A stretch of DNA of 64,000 nucleotides from Flavilitoribacter nigricans DSM 23189 = NBRC 102662 (GCF_002646595.1 NZ_PDUD01000021.1:248001-312000), one strand, 5' to 3'; positions 34,969-45,081 are shown, numbered from the stretch's first letter. Numbers and translations are program-made. The notes: generated from the letters alone by a model not told the origin.

Positions 34969-36218
34969 TGTCGATCACTTTTATCATCATATTTCTGGTG
35001 CTGTCCGCTCTGTTCTCCGGTACGGAGATCGCCTTTATTTCCGCCAACAAGTTAAAAGTCGAGCTCAAGAAAAAGAAGGGCGCTCTGCGGGGAACCATCA
35101 TCGCCAATTTTTACGAGAAGCCCTCCGATTTTATCGGAATGCTGCTGGTGGGGAACAATATTGCCCTGGTCGTTTTTTCCTACCTGATGACCCGGCAACT
35201 GAGCCCGGTTATCGTGGAACAGTGGGGAATTGAGAACGAATTGGTCATCCTTCTGCTCAATACGATTATCATCACCATTGTGGTACTGATCTTCGGGGAG
35301 TTTCTGCCCAAAACGCTCTTTCGCCTGTATGCGGACGAGATCCTTTATTTTTTAGCCTTTCCGTTAAAACTCATCCAGTGGCTGCTGGCTTTGCCTTCCT
35401 GGATCATGACCCGCTCTTCCACCGCTTTGCTCCGGTTGTTCATCAAAACGCCGATCGAGGTGAGTGAAAGTACGTTTACCCGGCTTGATCTCGAGAACTT
35501 CATCAACGACCCCAGAACGGATTCGGAAGAGGAGATCGATAAAGAATTGTTTGGCAATGCGCTCAACCTGAAAGATACCCGGGTCCGGGACTGTATGGTG
35601 CCGCGAACGGAGATCGAAAACATCGACGTCAATTCCTCGGTAGCCGAATTACTGCAATTGTTCAAATCGACCAAATTGTCCCGCATTATCGTCACCGAAG
35701 GGGATACGGACAATGTACTGGGCTATGTGCACCACCAGCAATTACTGGATCAGCCCCAGGATATCCGCAGTCAGATCATGGATATTCCCTTCGTTCCCGA
35801 AGTGATGAATGCGACCGATCTGATGAACCGCTTCATCAAGGAACGACTGAGTATTGCCTGCGTGGTGGATGAGTTCGGCAGCGTATCGGGCATCATCACC
35901 CTGGAGGATATTCTCGAAGAAATATTCGGAGAGATCGAAGATGAATACGATCAGGAAGATTATATCGAACGCCAGATCTCGGAGGATGAATTTCTCTTCT
36001 CCGGCCGACTGGAGATCGATCAGTTAAACAACAAATACGACCTCGGTTTCCCGGACGGGGAATACCAGACCCTCTCCGGTTATCTGGTAATGACCACCGA
36101 AACCATCCCGGATCAGGGAGCAGTGATCGAACTGGAGGGATATCGCTTTATTTTTGAACAGGTGAGTAATACCAAGATCGAGACCGTCCGGGTGATCCGC
36201 CTGCCCAAAGAGGAATAG
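34968..36218 (+). CDS. CNNM/CBS-domain membrane protein (hemolysin-type, GldE-like)
   Basis: A 416-residue protein: a CNNM (DUF21) transmembrane domain with four helices (about 1-150, with FSGTEIAFISAN), paired CBS domains (about 195-320, with VRDCMVPRTEIENID and CVVDEFGSVSGIITLEDILEEIFGEIEDEYD-type C-terminus), and a CorC_HlyC domain (about 335-416). Homologues move or sense Mg2+ or related ions. In gliding Bacteroidota the related GldE aids GldD; whether this copy does cannot be told. Start codon overlaps the lptC stop. Confidence 0.9.
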   Translation: MSITFIIIFLVLSALFSGTEIAFISANKLKVELKKKKGALRGTIIANFYEKPSDFIGMLLVGNNIALVVFSYLMTRQLSPVIVEQWGIENELVILLLNTIIITIVVLIFGEFLPKTLFRLYADEILYFLAFPLKLIQWLLALPSWIMTRSSTALLRLFIKTPIEVSESTFTRLDLENFINDPRTDSEEEIDKELFGNALNLKDTRVRDCMVPRTEIENIDVNSSVAELLQLFKSTKLSRIIVTEGDTDNVLGYVHHQQLLDQPQDIRSQIMDIPFVPEVMNATDLMNRFIKERLSIACVVDEFGSVSGIITLEDILEEIFGEIEDEYDQEDYIERQISEDEFLFSGRLEIDQLNNKYDLGFPDGEYQTLSGYLVMTTETIPDQGAVIELEGYRFIFEQVSNTKIETVRVIRLPKEE

Positions 36219-36323
36219 TTCTTCCGGTTTGTAATGCTTCTGACAGGGAAATTCTTTCAAATTATTGACGATTACTGTACCTTAATGGTATCGCTCGTTA
36301 TTTAACGCCTAATCTCAATAATT

Positions 36324-38054
36324 ATGAAAAAAACGCTCTTTCTATTGCTGCTTTACGCAGCAAGCACTCATCTGTTGTTGGCACAGTCTACTTTCATTCC
36401 CAACGCCAATTTTATTCTCAAAGAAGAAATTCCCTGCCCGTTCAATCCGGATGTCAGCGTCTTGTGGCCTACGGATTGGATGATCTACCAGACGCTGGAT
36501 GACACCTGGATGGGCACCATCGATTCGACCCGTTGCATTTCGGGAAAGGTCGGACAGAACGGTGTTTTTGTTCTCGACCTGAGCCAGATCGATCCGGATC
36601 GTTCATTGTTTGTCCGGCAGACGGTAGCCGAAGAAGACGAGATCATTCTGAAATCCGATTTCGTTTACGAATTGGGTGCCCAGGTCTCCATGGGCAGTAA
36701 TGATTCCTTACTTGTTGGTAATTTTTGTGAAGACAATATCTGTTCGGGAGTTATTCTGTCGGTCGAGATCCCCAATGAAGCCGGCGATGGTGTCACCCAT
36801 CGACTCAATACGGCTAATTTTTCGGTACCCGCCGCGAACGGTTTCTCTTTTGCGCAATCCTGTTTTGTAACCGAATACTTTCCGGACGGCAATATCCTGA
36901 AAGACATCGTTATGAAATTCAAATTTGATGATGAAGTCCTGGATAGCGATCTTTCAATCTTCATCATCGGCACCAGTACACCTCTGTACGGGATCAACCG
37001 GGTGGAGGAACTGGTCTTTCCCCAAAGTACCTTCACGGGAGAAAGCTACAGTGCCAATATCCGGGAAGTGGTGCAGCCGGACAATCCCTCGGATGATGCG
37101 CCCTACCTGTTCGTACACGATAGCGAGGTCTATCCCGCTATGGGCAATGTAACCTACATTGAGGGCCGTCCGGAAGTCCCCGTTGACGAACCCGTTCAAC
37201 TCCGGGCCGTTTTCCACGCGGATCAGAGCATTCATTTTCAGCCCTACACGGAATTGCGCGGCGCACTGGTCGAAGCCGGCGATACGGCCCGGCACCAGCT
37301 TACCCTGGTGGGAGATGGCGTGGAATTCTGTTTCCCATCCTTTGTGGAACTGGTGGTAGGGGACGGAGCTGAGATTGAATTCCGCTCCGGCAATATCCAT
37401 TTCGGTGGACCGAACTCCTGCATCATGTTGCGGGAGGGTGGCCGGATCGGTATCCCGGATAATACGCGCTTTGTGTACGGCAATGGTGTCGGCGCCCTGG
37501 GTCTGGATAAAGGCGGGACCATCCGGATCGGATCGGGAAGCGAATTAGTGATCAACAATACCGCTATCCTGCCCAACTACCTGGACGGACCGGATCGTCA
37601 GTTCTACATGGAGTTGAATCCCGGCAGCCGGCTCACTTTCGGAGAAGACTCCCGTCTGATCCGGAAAGGGCACGTTGAAGACGGCCACATGCTGTTCAAT
37701 GTGTATATGAAGGGCGGTATTCTGGATGATAGCCGGCTCAGTGCACGGGATCGTCGCCTGATCAACCGGATCTATCCGGAGGAGACAAAAATGGAGGCCG
37801 ATTGGCTCCGGATACAGGGCAATCCCTCCCGCACGAATCTGCGCCTCCTGGTGGAGGCCCGTGCATCCGATCCCACGATCGACTGGACCATCCGGGACCT
37901 GAACGGCCGGGCGCTGCGCAGCGGCCAGTTCGAACCCCTGCCTGGGATGAACCGGCAGGAGATCAGTCTGGGCTCCCTGAGTGGAGGCATGTATTTGCTG
38001 GAAGTGCAGCGTTCGTCGGAGCGCTTGATCCGCAAATTTGTGGTCAGCCGCTAG
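36324..38054 (+). CDS. T9SS type A sorted secreted protein
   Basis: A 576-residue protein with an N-terminal signal peptide (about residues 1-20, ending LLAQ). The middle (about 330-470) holds short glycine-rich strands that look like a beta-helix (FRSGNIHFGGPNSC, LGLDKGGTIRIGSGSELVINN). The final ~75 residues are a type A C-terminal sorting domain (WTIRDLNGRALRSG, then GGMYLLEVQ ... RKFVVSR), so it should cross the outer membrane through the type IX system and be cleaved at the surface. The passenger function is unknown. Confidence 0.85.
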   Translation: MKKTLFLLLLYAASTHLLLAQSTFIPNANFILKEEIPCPFNPDVSVLWPTDWMIYQTLDDTWMGTIDSTRCISGKVGQNGVFVLDLSQIDPDRSLFVRQTVAEEDEIILKSDFVYELGAQVSMGSNDSLLVGNFCEDNICSGVILSVEIPNEAGDGVTHRLNTANFSVPAANGFSFAQSCFVTEYFPDGNILKDIVMKFKFDDEVLDSDLSIFIIGTSTPLYGINRVEELVFPQSTFTGESYSANIREVVQPDNPSDDAPYLFVHDSEVYPAMGNVTYIEGRPEVPVDEPVQLRAVFHADQSIHFQPYTELRGALVEAGDTARHQLTLVGDGVEFCFPSFVELVVGDGAEIEFRSGNIHFGGPNSCIMLREGGRIGIPDNTRFVYGNGVGALGLDKGGTIRIGSGSELVINNTAILPNYLDGPDRQFYMELNPGSRLTFGEDSRLIRKGHVEDGHMLFNVYMKGGILDDSRLSARDRRLINRIYPEETKMEADWLRIQGNPSRTNLRLLVEARASDPTIDWTIRDLNGRALRSGQFEPLPGMNRQEISLGSLSGGMYLLEVQRSSERLIRKFVVSR

Positions 38055-38066
38055 CGGGAGCTATAA

Positions 38067-38114
38067 AAAAAGGTCCCACTTCGGCAGGATCTGTTGTCGA
38101 AGTGGGACCTTTTT
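38067..38114. terminator. Bidirectional 17-bp terminator
   Basis: The arms 38067-38083 and 38098-38114 are perfect reverse complements (17 bp, including terminal A5/T5) around a 14-nt loop. It lies between convergent genes, with A/T runs on both sides, so it can work in both directions. Confidence 0.88.
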
Positions 38115-38136
38115 ATTCCGGAAGATCCGTCGTTTT

Positions 38137-38643
38137 TTAGTGATGGTGTCCACCGGCTCCGTGGACATGACGGTGTTCAATCTCACTCGGAGTGGCTGCG
38201 CGGACATCTTCGATCTTACCGGAGAAATATAGGTCCGTACCGGCCATGGGGTGATTGAAATCCATGCCCACTTCTTTTTCGCCGATATTCAGAATGGTGC
38301 CGTAGATCATATTGCCTTCCTGATCCCGCATGGGAATGGTTTTTCCTTCTACCAGAATATCCGTGGCCATTTTCCCATCAACAATAAAAGTCTCGATTGG
38401 GATATTGATCTTGGCTTCTTCTTTGTATTCGCCGTAGGCATCGGCGCTTTTTATGCCGAAAGCAAAGGAATCGCCCGCGCTTTTGCCTTCCAGCTGACGT
38501 TCGAATTCCGGGATCATTTGCTCTACGCCATGGAGAAATACCAGCGGATCGGAGCCTGCGGTGTCTTCAATAAGATCTCCGGAAGCGCTACTTTCCTGCA
38601 ATTTATAGTGTAAGGTAACTACCGTGTGTTTTTCAATTTTCAT
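38137..38643 (-). CDS. slyD: FKBP-type peptidyl-prolyl isomerase (SlyD-like)
   Basis: A 168-residue protein started at the ATG at 38641-38643, giving the family's normal N-terminus (MKIEKHTVVTLHYKL). FKBP part: LEDTAGSDPLVFLHG (about 26-40) and the IPEFERQLEGKSAGD segment (about 46-60). Residues about 70-125 fit the chaperone 'insert-in-flap' domain (DAYGEYKE), and the C-terminus is His-rich (HRHVHGAGGHHH), as in SlyD, where it binds nickel. It would act as a cytoplasmic prolyl isomerase, chaperone and metal carrier. A frame extension to 38697 is not supported. Confidence 0.88.
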   Translation of the reverse strand: MKIEKHTVVTLHYKLQESSASGDLIEDTAGSDPLVFLHGVEQMIPEFERQLEGKSAGDSFAFGIKSADAYGEYKEEAKINIPIETFIVDGKMATDILVEGKTIPMRDQEGNMIYGTILNIGEKEVGMDFNHPMAGTDLYFSGKIEDVRAATPSEIEHRHVHGAGGHHH

Positions 38644-38777
38644 GATCGTATCATTTGGTAATCCGGCCAAAGTAAGATTTTTTTCGGTATTCGGCACGAG
38701 ATGCCTTTCAATCCATCACCTTAAGTAAGGGATAGTAGCTAAATTCGCTTTCCTTTCCCGCAAGTAAAGCAAATACG

Positions 38778-41708
38778 ATGTCTGATAGCATACCTTTCTC
38801 CGAACTGTCCGACCAACTGGAGGGCGAGCTTTTTACCTCCTCACTCTGGCGTACCCTCTACGCTACCGACGGCTCTGTTTACCGGCAGTTGCCGGATGCC
38901 GTGGTGTTGCCGCGATCAACGGAGGATATAAAAGCGGTGATCCGTTTTGCCGGAAAGCATCAACTCCCCATAATTCCCCGGGCGGCGGGTACCTCGCTGG
39001 CTGGTCAGGTGGTAGGTGAGGGGATCGTAGTAGATATTTCCCGCCACTTCAACCGTATACTGGAAGTCGATGCAGAAGCCGGATGGGTGCGGGTACAGCC
39101 CGGCGTCATCCGGGATGAGCTCAATCAATATCTGCGCCCTTACGGTTTGTTTTTCGGCCCCAATACCTCTACGGCCAACCGCTGCATGATCGGTGGTATG
39201 GTCGGTAATAATTCCTGTGGATCTACCAGTATTGTCTATGGCTCTACCCGGGATCATGTCCTGGAACTGAAAACGGTGCTGAGTGATGGTTCGGAAGTGA
39301 GCTTTCAGGCACTTTCCGGCGAGGAATTTGCCGAAAAGTGCGAATTGGAGGGGCTGGAAGGCGGGATCTATCGTCAGTTAAAGGACGCCTTGAGCGATCC
39401 CGCCCGGCAGGAGTCTATCCGCGAGCAATACCCCAAGGAAGGGATCCGGCGTCGCAATACCGGCTATGCCGTCGATCTGTTACTACACAGCAACATATTT
39501 GCGGAGGGTGGTCCGGATTTTAACGCCTGCACCCTGCTTTGCGGCTCGGAGGGAACGCTGGCCTTTACGACTGAGATCAAATTGCACCTCAATCCATTGC
39601 CGGCTCCCAAAGAAGTGGTCCTTTGTGCGCACTTCACGAGTATCGACGAGAGCCTGCGGGCGGTACAGATCGCGATGGCCCACCAACCTTCGGCCTGTGA
39701 ACTCATGGATAAGATCATTCTCGACCTTACCAAAAAAAATATCGAACAGCAGAAGAACCGCTTTTTCGTGGAAGGGGATCCGGCCGCCATCCTGATGATC
39801 GAGTTTCGGGGAGCTACACCGGAAGAAGCGGAAACCCGGGCCGACACCCTGATCGATGCTTTCCGCGCAGCCGGTTTCGGCTACGCTTTTCCCAAAGTTT
39901 TTGCTCCGGCCACCAAAAGAGTGTGGGATCTGCGAAAAGCCGGTCTGGGTATCCTGGCCAATCTTCCCGGCGATCCCAAGGCGGTGGCCTGTATAGAAGA
40001 TACGGCAGTAGAGATTGCCGATCTGCCGGAATACATTGCGGAATTCTCGGAAATGATGGCGGAGTTCGGCCAGGAGGCGGTGTATTACGCGCACGCCGGA
40101 GCGGGAGAGATCCATTTGCGCCCCATTCTCAATCTGAAGGACCGGAAAGACCGGCAACTCTTTTACGATATCACCTACGCGACGGCTCAGTTGGTAAAAA
40201 AATATCGAGGTTCTTTGAGTGGTGAGCACGGAGACGGCCGCGTGCGTGCGCCCTTCCTGTCGGATATGATCGGTGCGGACAATTATCAGCTACTGCGTGA
40301 GATCAAAAGCACCTGGGATCCGCAGGGGATCTTTAACCCGGGAAAAATTGTCGATGCTCCGCCGATGAATACGACCCTGCGCTATGAGGAAGGCCAGGAA
40401 ACGCCCGGATACGATACGGCCTTTGATTTCTCCGGGGTAGGAGGTTTGTTGCGGCTGGCGGAAAAATGCAACGGGTCGGGAGATTGCCGAAAGTTATCCT
40501 TTGCGGGAGGAGTCATGTGCCCTTCTTACCGGGCTACCCGGGAAGAAAAGGATACTACCCGGGGACGCGCCAACGTGTTGCGGGAATTTCTGACGCGGAA
40601 TACCAAAGAAAATCCCTTTGATCATCCGGAGATCGCGACGGCCATGGACCTCTGTATTTCCTGTAAGGGGTGTACGGCCGAATGCCCCAGCAATGTGGAT
40701 ATGTCCACGCTGAAATCCGAGTTTCAATACCAGTACCACAAAAGTCACGGCGCTTCGTTCCGCACCCGCTTCTTCAGCCGGATCAGTCGCTACAATCGCC
40801 TGGGCTCGCTTTTCCCGGCACTGAGTAATTTCTTTTTGACGAATACTTTGACCGCAGCCTGGATAAAGTCGATCCTGGGAGTTGCGCCCCAGCGCTCTCT
40901 GCCTGCTTTGAGCGATCGAAGCTTGTGGAAATGGTGGAACCGGGAAGGAAAGGATCTGCCGGTCAATGCGCCCCACGGCCGCCAGGTATACCTGTTCTGT
41001 GACGAGTTTATCAACTATAATGAAGCGGAGATCGGGGAAAAAACGGTACGCCTGCTTTTGCATCTGGGCTACGAAGTGCGGATGATCGCCCACGCAGAAA
41101 GCGGGCGGGCGGCTATTTCCAAAGGTATGCTGGATGATGCCCGGCAACTGGCCCGGGCCAATGTAGAGACCTTTTCCGGCAGGATCGACGAACACACGCC
41201 ATTGCTGGGTATCGAACCCTCCGCCATCCTGACCTTTCGGGATGAATACCCCAACTTATTGCGCGGACAGGCGCAGGAGCGGGCCCGGCAACTGGCTCCC
41301 CATTGTTTGCTGGTAGACGAATTTCTGGCCAGAGAAGCCGCGGCGGGTTTTATCCGGAGCGAACAGTTTCATGATGTCTCGCGTAAGATCCTGCTGCACG
41401 GCCACTGTCACCAAAAAGCGCTGGGAGACGTGGCGCAGAGCGCTTTTTTACTGAGCCTCCCGGCTAATTATACCGTAGAGGTCATTCCTTCCGGCTGCTG
41501 CGGCATGGCGGGGTCCTTTGGTTACGAAGAAGAACACTACGATCTCAGCATGAAGATCGGGGAACTGGTACTTTTCCCCGCGGTAAGGGAAGCGCCGGCG
41601 GATGCGGTTATTGCGGCTCCGGGTACCAGTTGCCGCCACCAGATCCGGGACGGGGCCGAAAGGCAGGCGCTACACCCGGTAGAGGTGCTTTGGGATGCGG
41701 TAAAATAA
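38778..41708 (+). CDS. FAD/Fe-S 2-hydroxyacid dehydrogenase (YdiJ-like fusion)
   Basis: A 976-residue cytoplasmic protein. An FAD_binding_4 domain (about residues 40-215, with PIIPRAAGTSLAGQVVG and MVGNNSCGSTS) is followed by the FAD-oxidase C-terminal domain (about 270-530, VYYAHAGAGEIHLRP). Then come 4Fe-4S motifs: CNGSGDCRK near 562 and CISCKGCTAECPSNVDM near 630. The C-terminal heterodisulfide-reductase-like cysteine domain holds GHCHQKAL near 876 and SGCCGMAGSFGYE near 906. This single-chain arrangement matches the D-2-hydroxyglutarate/D-lactate dehydrogenase group (YdiJ). It oxidises a D-2-hydroxyacid, passing electrons to a carrier; the exact substrate is uncertain. Confidence 0.9.
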   Translation: MSDSIPFSELSDQLEGELFTSSLWRTLYATDGSVYRQLPDAVVLPRSTEDIKAVIRFAGKHQLPIIPRAAGTSLAGQVVGEGIVVDISRHFNRILEVDAEAGWVRVQPGVIRDELNQYLRPYGLFFGPNTSTANRCMIGGMVGNNSCGSTSIVYGSTRDHVLELKTVLSDGSEVSFQALSGEEFAEKCELEGLEGGIYRQLKDALSDPARQESIREQYPKEGIRRRNTGYAVDLLLHSNIFAEGGPDFNACTLLCGSEGTLAFTTEIKLHLNPLPAPKEVVLCAHFTSIDESLRAVQIAMAHQPSACELMDKIILDLTKKNIEQQKNRFFVEGDPAAILMIEFRGATPEEAETRADTLIDAFRAAGFGYAFPKVFAPATKRVWDLRKAGLGILANLPGDPKAVACIEDTAVEIADLPEYIAEFSEMMAEFGQEAVYYAHAGAGEIHLRPILNLKDRKDRQLFYDITYATAQLVKKYRGSLSGEHGDGRVRAPFLSDMIGADNYQLLREIKSTWDPQGIFNPGKIVDAPPMNTTLRYEEGQETPGYDTAFDFSGVGGLLRLAEKCNGSGDCRKLSFAGGVMCPSYRATREEKDTTRGRANVLREFLTRNTKENPFDHPEIATAMDLCISCKGCTAECPSNVDMSTLKSEFQYQYHKSHGASFRTRFFSRISRYNRLGSLFPALSNFFLTNTLTAAWIKSILGVAPQRSLPALSDRSLWKWWNREGKDLPVNAPHGRQVYLFCDEFINYNEAEIGEKTVRLLLHLGYEVRMIAHAESGRAAISKGMLDDARQLARANVETFSGRIDEHTPLLGIEPSAILTFRDEYPNLLRGQAQERARQLAPHCLLVDEFLAREAAAGFIRSEQFHDVSRKILLHGHCHQKALGDVAQSAFLLSLPANYTVEVIPSGCCGMAGSFGYEEEHYDLSMKIGELVLFPAVREAPADAVIAAPGTSCRHQIRDGAERQALHPVEVLWDAVK

Positions 41709-41710
41709 AA

Positions 41711-41734
41711 AGCCATCCGCTGCTACGGATGGCT
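41711..41734 (+). terminator. Terminator after the FAD/Fe-S dehydrogenase gene
   Basis: AGCCATCCG (41711-41719) pairs with CGGATGGCT (41726-41734) around a 6-nt loop. It is preceded by an A run, so it could also terminate transcription on the minus strand. Confidence 0.7.
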
Positions 41735-42167
41735 CAAATAATTGACTAGTATGAAATAAATAAATAATCCTTGAATGTCTTTTAACTGTGGTTTTTTCCA
41801 AAGGGCTGCAAAGATCGAAAAAAGATATCAATCAGGAAATACCCAGGCATAAAGCTTAGATTAATTTCCTGTTAACTTTTGTCTCCCTGATTAAGTTCCC
41901 CGATAGTTTTGGTAGTGCTCGACCGTAAAACCCTTATGGGCTGGATTCGCCCGTAAATGCAAGGTCGGTCGTAGTTTCGTGTTGCTGCGAGTGAGGATTT
42001 AAGGAATGGACGCAACAATTGTGCGGGAGCCTGACAAGAAAAGTGAAAATTCATGATCAAAATGCGGGAACTTTTTCCAGCCAAATACTATTGCTTCCTG
42101 TAAATCAAATTTCTGGATGCGGCCGGAGCCAATTATTGATCCTCCGGTTTGCCACAACAACTGGGTC
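41735..42167. other. 433-bp stretch without a gene
   Basis: The frame at 41872-42084 on the minus strand has no recognisable features and overlaps AT-rich and GC-mixed non-coding sequence, so it is not accepted. I see no RNA gene or clear promoter. Confidence 0.4.
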
Positions 42168-42662
42168 ATGTCTAAAACCGCACATCACTTAAAAACCATT
42201 ATCGATACCATCCGGCCCCGCCTGCAGGCCCTCACCGATGAACAAGCCGCCCGCCGTCCGACTCCGGATAAGTGGAGTACCAAGGAGATCATCGGACATT
42301 TGGTGGATTCGGCTTCCAACAACCACCAGCGTTTTATAAGGGCCCAGTTTACGGATGAACTGATCTTTGATGGCTATCGCCAGGAAGAATGGGTGAAACT
42401 GCAGGATTATGCGCGTGCCGACTGGCAGAACCTGGTACAGCTCTGGTACTATTTTAACTGGCAAATGGCCCGGGTTATCGCGCGGGTACCCGATCCGGTG
42501 CGGCACCAATTGCGGCCCAGGCACAACCTGGACAAGATCGCAATGCGAAAGGTAATGCCGCTAAAATCCGTCTCCCTCGAATATTTTATGGAAGATTACG
42601 TCAAACATCTGGAACACCATTTGCAGCAGATCTTTCCGGATTACGAACCGCAACTCCGGTAG
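42168..42662 (+). CDS. DinB family protein
   Basis: A 164-residue helical protein started at the ATG at 42168-42170, which fits the family better than the in-frame ATG at 42117. It shows the DinB/YfiT four-helix-bundle features: an N-terminal Leu-rich helix, PDKWSTKEIIGHLVDSA (about residues 34-50), whose His is the first metal ligand, and a C-terminal DYVKHLEHHLQQI segment (about 143-155), whose His residues complete the metal site. Members include thiol-dependent transferases; the specific reaction is unknown. Confidence 0.87.
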   Translation: MSKTAHHLKTIIDTIRPRLQALTDEQAARRPTPDKWSTKEIIGHLVDSASNNHQRFIRAQFTDELIFDGYRQEEWVKLQDYARADWQNLVQLWYYFNWQMARVIARVPDPVRHQLRPRHNLDKIAMRKVMPLKSVSLEYFMEDYVKHLEHHLQQIFPDYEPQLR

Positions 42663-42689
42663 TGATACTGGCATTCACAGACCGATAAT

Positions 42690-42727
42690 GATCGGGGCGA
42701 TCCGTTTTGTTGCCGACCGCCCCGATC
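42690..42727. terminator. Terminator-like hairpin between convergent genes
   Basis: GATCGGGGCG (42690-42699) pairs perfectly with CGCCCCGATC (42718-42727) around an 18-nt loop containing TTTTGTT. It lies between the dinB-type gene and the DUF6503 gene. Confidence 0.6.
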
Positions 42728-42751
42728 CTGATACCCGCTGGGCTCCGTGAG

Positions 42752-43459
42752 CTACTGCTGTAGGATATCGGCGCCCAGGTACTTATCCTCTTTGTGGGTA
42801 TACCACTTCCGCTCTTTGGGAAGCCGGAAATTTTTGATCTTTTCCTCTCCTTTCAGGGTGATGTATTCTCCGTCATTAGTGGCTTCGTCGTGATAGAACC
42901 GGTAACCGGTCAGGGCGTAGCTGGACGGGTCGAAGTAGAAATACCAGATATCCGATCCCACTTCCGGGGAGTACGTCACTTTAAGCCGGTAGGCAGCTTT
43001 GCCCATGAATTCATCCATTTTTACTTCGTGGAGTATCGTTCCCGGGTCGGTCAGTTTCATGGGTAGTCCCCACAGGTAGGTATAGTAATTGCGCATGGTT
43101 TTGGCGCGATCGCAGTTGAGGCGATATTTTTCCAGATCTTCCGGGCTGATATCACTGTTGCCGTTGAGCTCGTAGGTGCAATCATCCATGGCAATATTAT
43201 AGACCAGTTGATTGCCTTCCCGCATCTGATCCAGCCGGAAGGTTTGCTTTTTGAGATCGATCCCGATGGTGGTAGTCCGGTCGCTGCCGCCGGGGCGGGT
43301 TTCTTTAAGATTCAGGGTCATTGGCGTTTTTCCCCACTGACCTTTGGGATCGTGGTATTTTATGCTGCGTTCCAGCAGGGTTTCCGCACTTACAGTTTGA
43401 GCCCGCAGACCGGTTGCGGTCACCAGGAGTAATAAAAACAGTTGGATGTACATCTTCAT
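42752..43459 (-). CDS. DUF6503 family exported protein
   Basis: A 235-residue protein with signal peptide (about residues 1-20, ending LRAQ). The mature part starts with the typical SIKYHDPKGQW segment (residues 32-42) and continues as antiparallel strands (MTLNLKETRP, GSDIWYFYFDP, YTHKEDKYLGADIL), resembling the LolA/LolB-like half-barrel. A lipid or lipoprotein-carrying role is possible by fold analogy only. It is convergent with the DinB gene. Confidence 0.8.
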   Translation of the reverse strand: MKMYIQLFLLLLVTATGLRAQTVSAETLLERSIKYHDPKGQWGKTPMTLNLKETRPGGSDRTTTIGIDLKKQTFRLDQMREGNQLVYNIAMDDCTYELNGNSDISPEDLEKYRLNCDRAKTMRNYYTYLWGLPMKLTDPGTILHEVKMDEFMGKAAYRLKVTYSPEVGSDIWYFYFDPSSYALTGYRFYHDEATNDGEYITLKGEEKIKNFRLPKERKWYTHKEDKYLGADILQQ

Positions 43460-43601
43460 GATCTTGATTATTGTAGTCAGGTGAAAATTTGCGCCGGCCG
43501 GATAATTGAAGTATTCCCCTCCGGCAACGCTTTCGTATTATTGAACAGTGAAGAAACGACAGTTTTTTATCAGCATTCTCCATTTCATTTCCAATGATCG
43601 T

Positions 43602-44879
43602 TTAATGTCCTACCCGCAACACTTTCTGATCCTTTTGCCGGATCCATACCAAAGGCAGTACCAACAGCAGAACGCAGGAGATTACCGCCAGGCCGATGGC
43701 GATGCCGAAAACCTCCACGGCGGCACCCAGGCCTAAAGCAATGACGGCGGACCAGATCGTTTTGATCTGCGACTGGGCCGACAGCGCACTGGCCAGGATA
43801 TCTTCCTGTACCTGATCGGCGATAAAGGCAGTGCCCATCGGTTTGCGCAGGTTCTCGATCACAAAAACGCCGATATACAGCAGGACGGCCGGAACGATCA
43901 ATTCCATCTGATAGGCCATGCCACTGCCCATACCGATCAGCAGGCAGGCGGCCATGGTCCAGTTGATCGGCGCGCGCAATTCTACAAAACGATCGGCAAT
44001 CCGGCCGGCACTCTGGGAGGCACTGGCCGTCAACAGAAAAATAATAAAATAGGCTATACCGATCAGAATGGCCGACCGGCTTTTTTCGGATAGAGCGGTC
44101 AGAAAGGGCAAACTCAGGGCGAGCGTCTGTAAAATAGGTTGTAAATAATCTTTTACGGCTTTAAAAAAAGCACTGGACAGGGACACATTGTTGACGGCCC
44201 GCAGGATGGATCGATGGCGAAACGTCATGATGAAGGCGCGCCAGATGGTGCGAAATCTAGCCCGGATCGCCTGGCGGTTCTTCCAGGAGGTTTCCGCGCC
44301 GTCCAGGTTTTTGGGGTAGGACCAGATCAGGGCCATATCCAGCAGGTAGGGGATGATGGAGAGCAGAAAAACGGACGTATAGTTTCTACTCCAGACCACG
44401 ACTACTGCGGCCAGCAGGGAGGACAAAGCCGAACCCCGCTGCGACCAGGCCCGGGTATGGCCGTAATAGTGGACTTTCTGGTCCGACCAGCCCTGTATCT
44501 GCAGATAGGTAAAGATCATGGCTTTGTGTACACCGCTTCGAAATGCGTCTCCCATGGCGTAGAAGACCATAGCGAGCAGGAGAAACCCGTAGGCTTCGGC
44601 TGCGTAAAAAATAAAGAAGGAAACGATATAGAATAAAAAGGCCAGGATCATGGTACGGCGGCGGCCGAAGGTGTCAGCGAGGAAACCGGAAGGTATTTCC
44701 ATCAGGTTAATGGCCACTTCCCGGACTGCGTAGAGGGTGCCGATCTGCCAGTAACTCACCCCCTTTTCCAAAAAGAACAACAGCAGGAAGGGCTCAAAGA
44801 AACGGAGGTTCTTCAAGAAGCCGTAGGCACAGAATTTCCAGAATTGCCGGTTCTTTTTAAACGTTTGCGGTTTGGGCAT
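43602..44879 (-). CDS. MFS transporter
   Basis: A 425-residue protein with about 12 membrane helices. It has the MFS loop motif between helices 2 and 3 as GFLADTFGRRRTM (about 59-71) and a weaker second copy near residue 285 (SAGRIADRF). The substrate cannot be predicted; the shape fits drug- or metabolite-efflux-type carriers. It is divergent from the ECF sigma gene, 217 bp away. Confidence 0.88.
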   Translation of the reverse strand: MPKPQTFKKNRQFWKFCAYGFLKNLRFFEPFLLLFFLEKGVSYWQIGTLYAVREVAINLMEIPSGFLADTFGRRRTMILAFLFYIVSFFIFYAAEAYGFLLLAMVFYAMGDAFRSGVHKAMIFTYLQIQGWSDQKVHYYGHTRAWSQRGSALSSLLAAVVVVWSRNYTSVFLLSIIPYLLDMALIWSYPKNLDGAETSWKNRQAIRARFRTIWRAFIMTFRHRSILRAVNNVSLSSAFFKAVKDYLQPILQTLALSLPFLTALSEKSRSAILIGIAYFIIFLLTASASQSAGRIADRFVELRAPINWTMAACLLIGMGSGMAYQMELIVPAVLLYIGVFVIENLRKPMGTAFIADQVQEDILASALSAQSQIKTIWSAVIALGLGAAVEVFGIAIGLAVISCVLLLVLPLVWIRQKDQKVLRVGH

Positions 44880-45030
44880 GTCTTAGTTACCAGGTGAGTA
44901 TTGCGCAGTTTTACAAAAAAAATGAAAGGTGGTATATAGCTGATGCATTGCTTCTACGTTTGTTAACACAGGCTGCCGGGAAAGCAGGATCTTGGCGGCG
45001 ATTACCGTATACCAGGTCAATATACACTTT

Positions 45031-45073
45031 CTGGAAAATTCTGTAAATCCAAAAATCCTGTAAATTCTGTTCC
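45031..45073. repeat. AATCCTGTAAATTCTG-type intergenic repeat
   Basis: Near-repeats of TTCTGTAAATCC / AATCCTGTAAATTCTG (about 10-14 bp unit) occupy this stretch just upstream of the sigma-factor gene. From general knowledge, similar short repeats are scattered in Bacteroidota intergenic regions. Frames across it give Gln/Asn/Leu/Asp/Phe-rich or Tyr/Arg/Ile-rich pseudo-proteins. Confidence 0.6.
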
Positions 45074-45081
45074 GGGCTTAT

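Noticed and set aside
41872-42084. Minus-strand frame of 70 codons
   Set aside because: No recognisable features and no supporting context.
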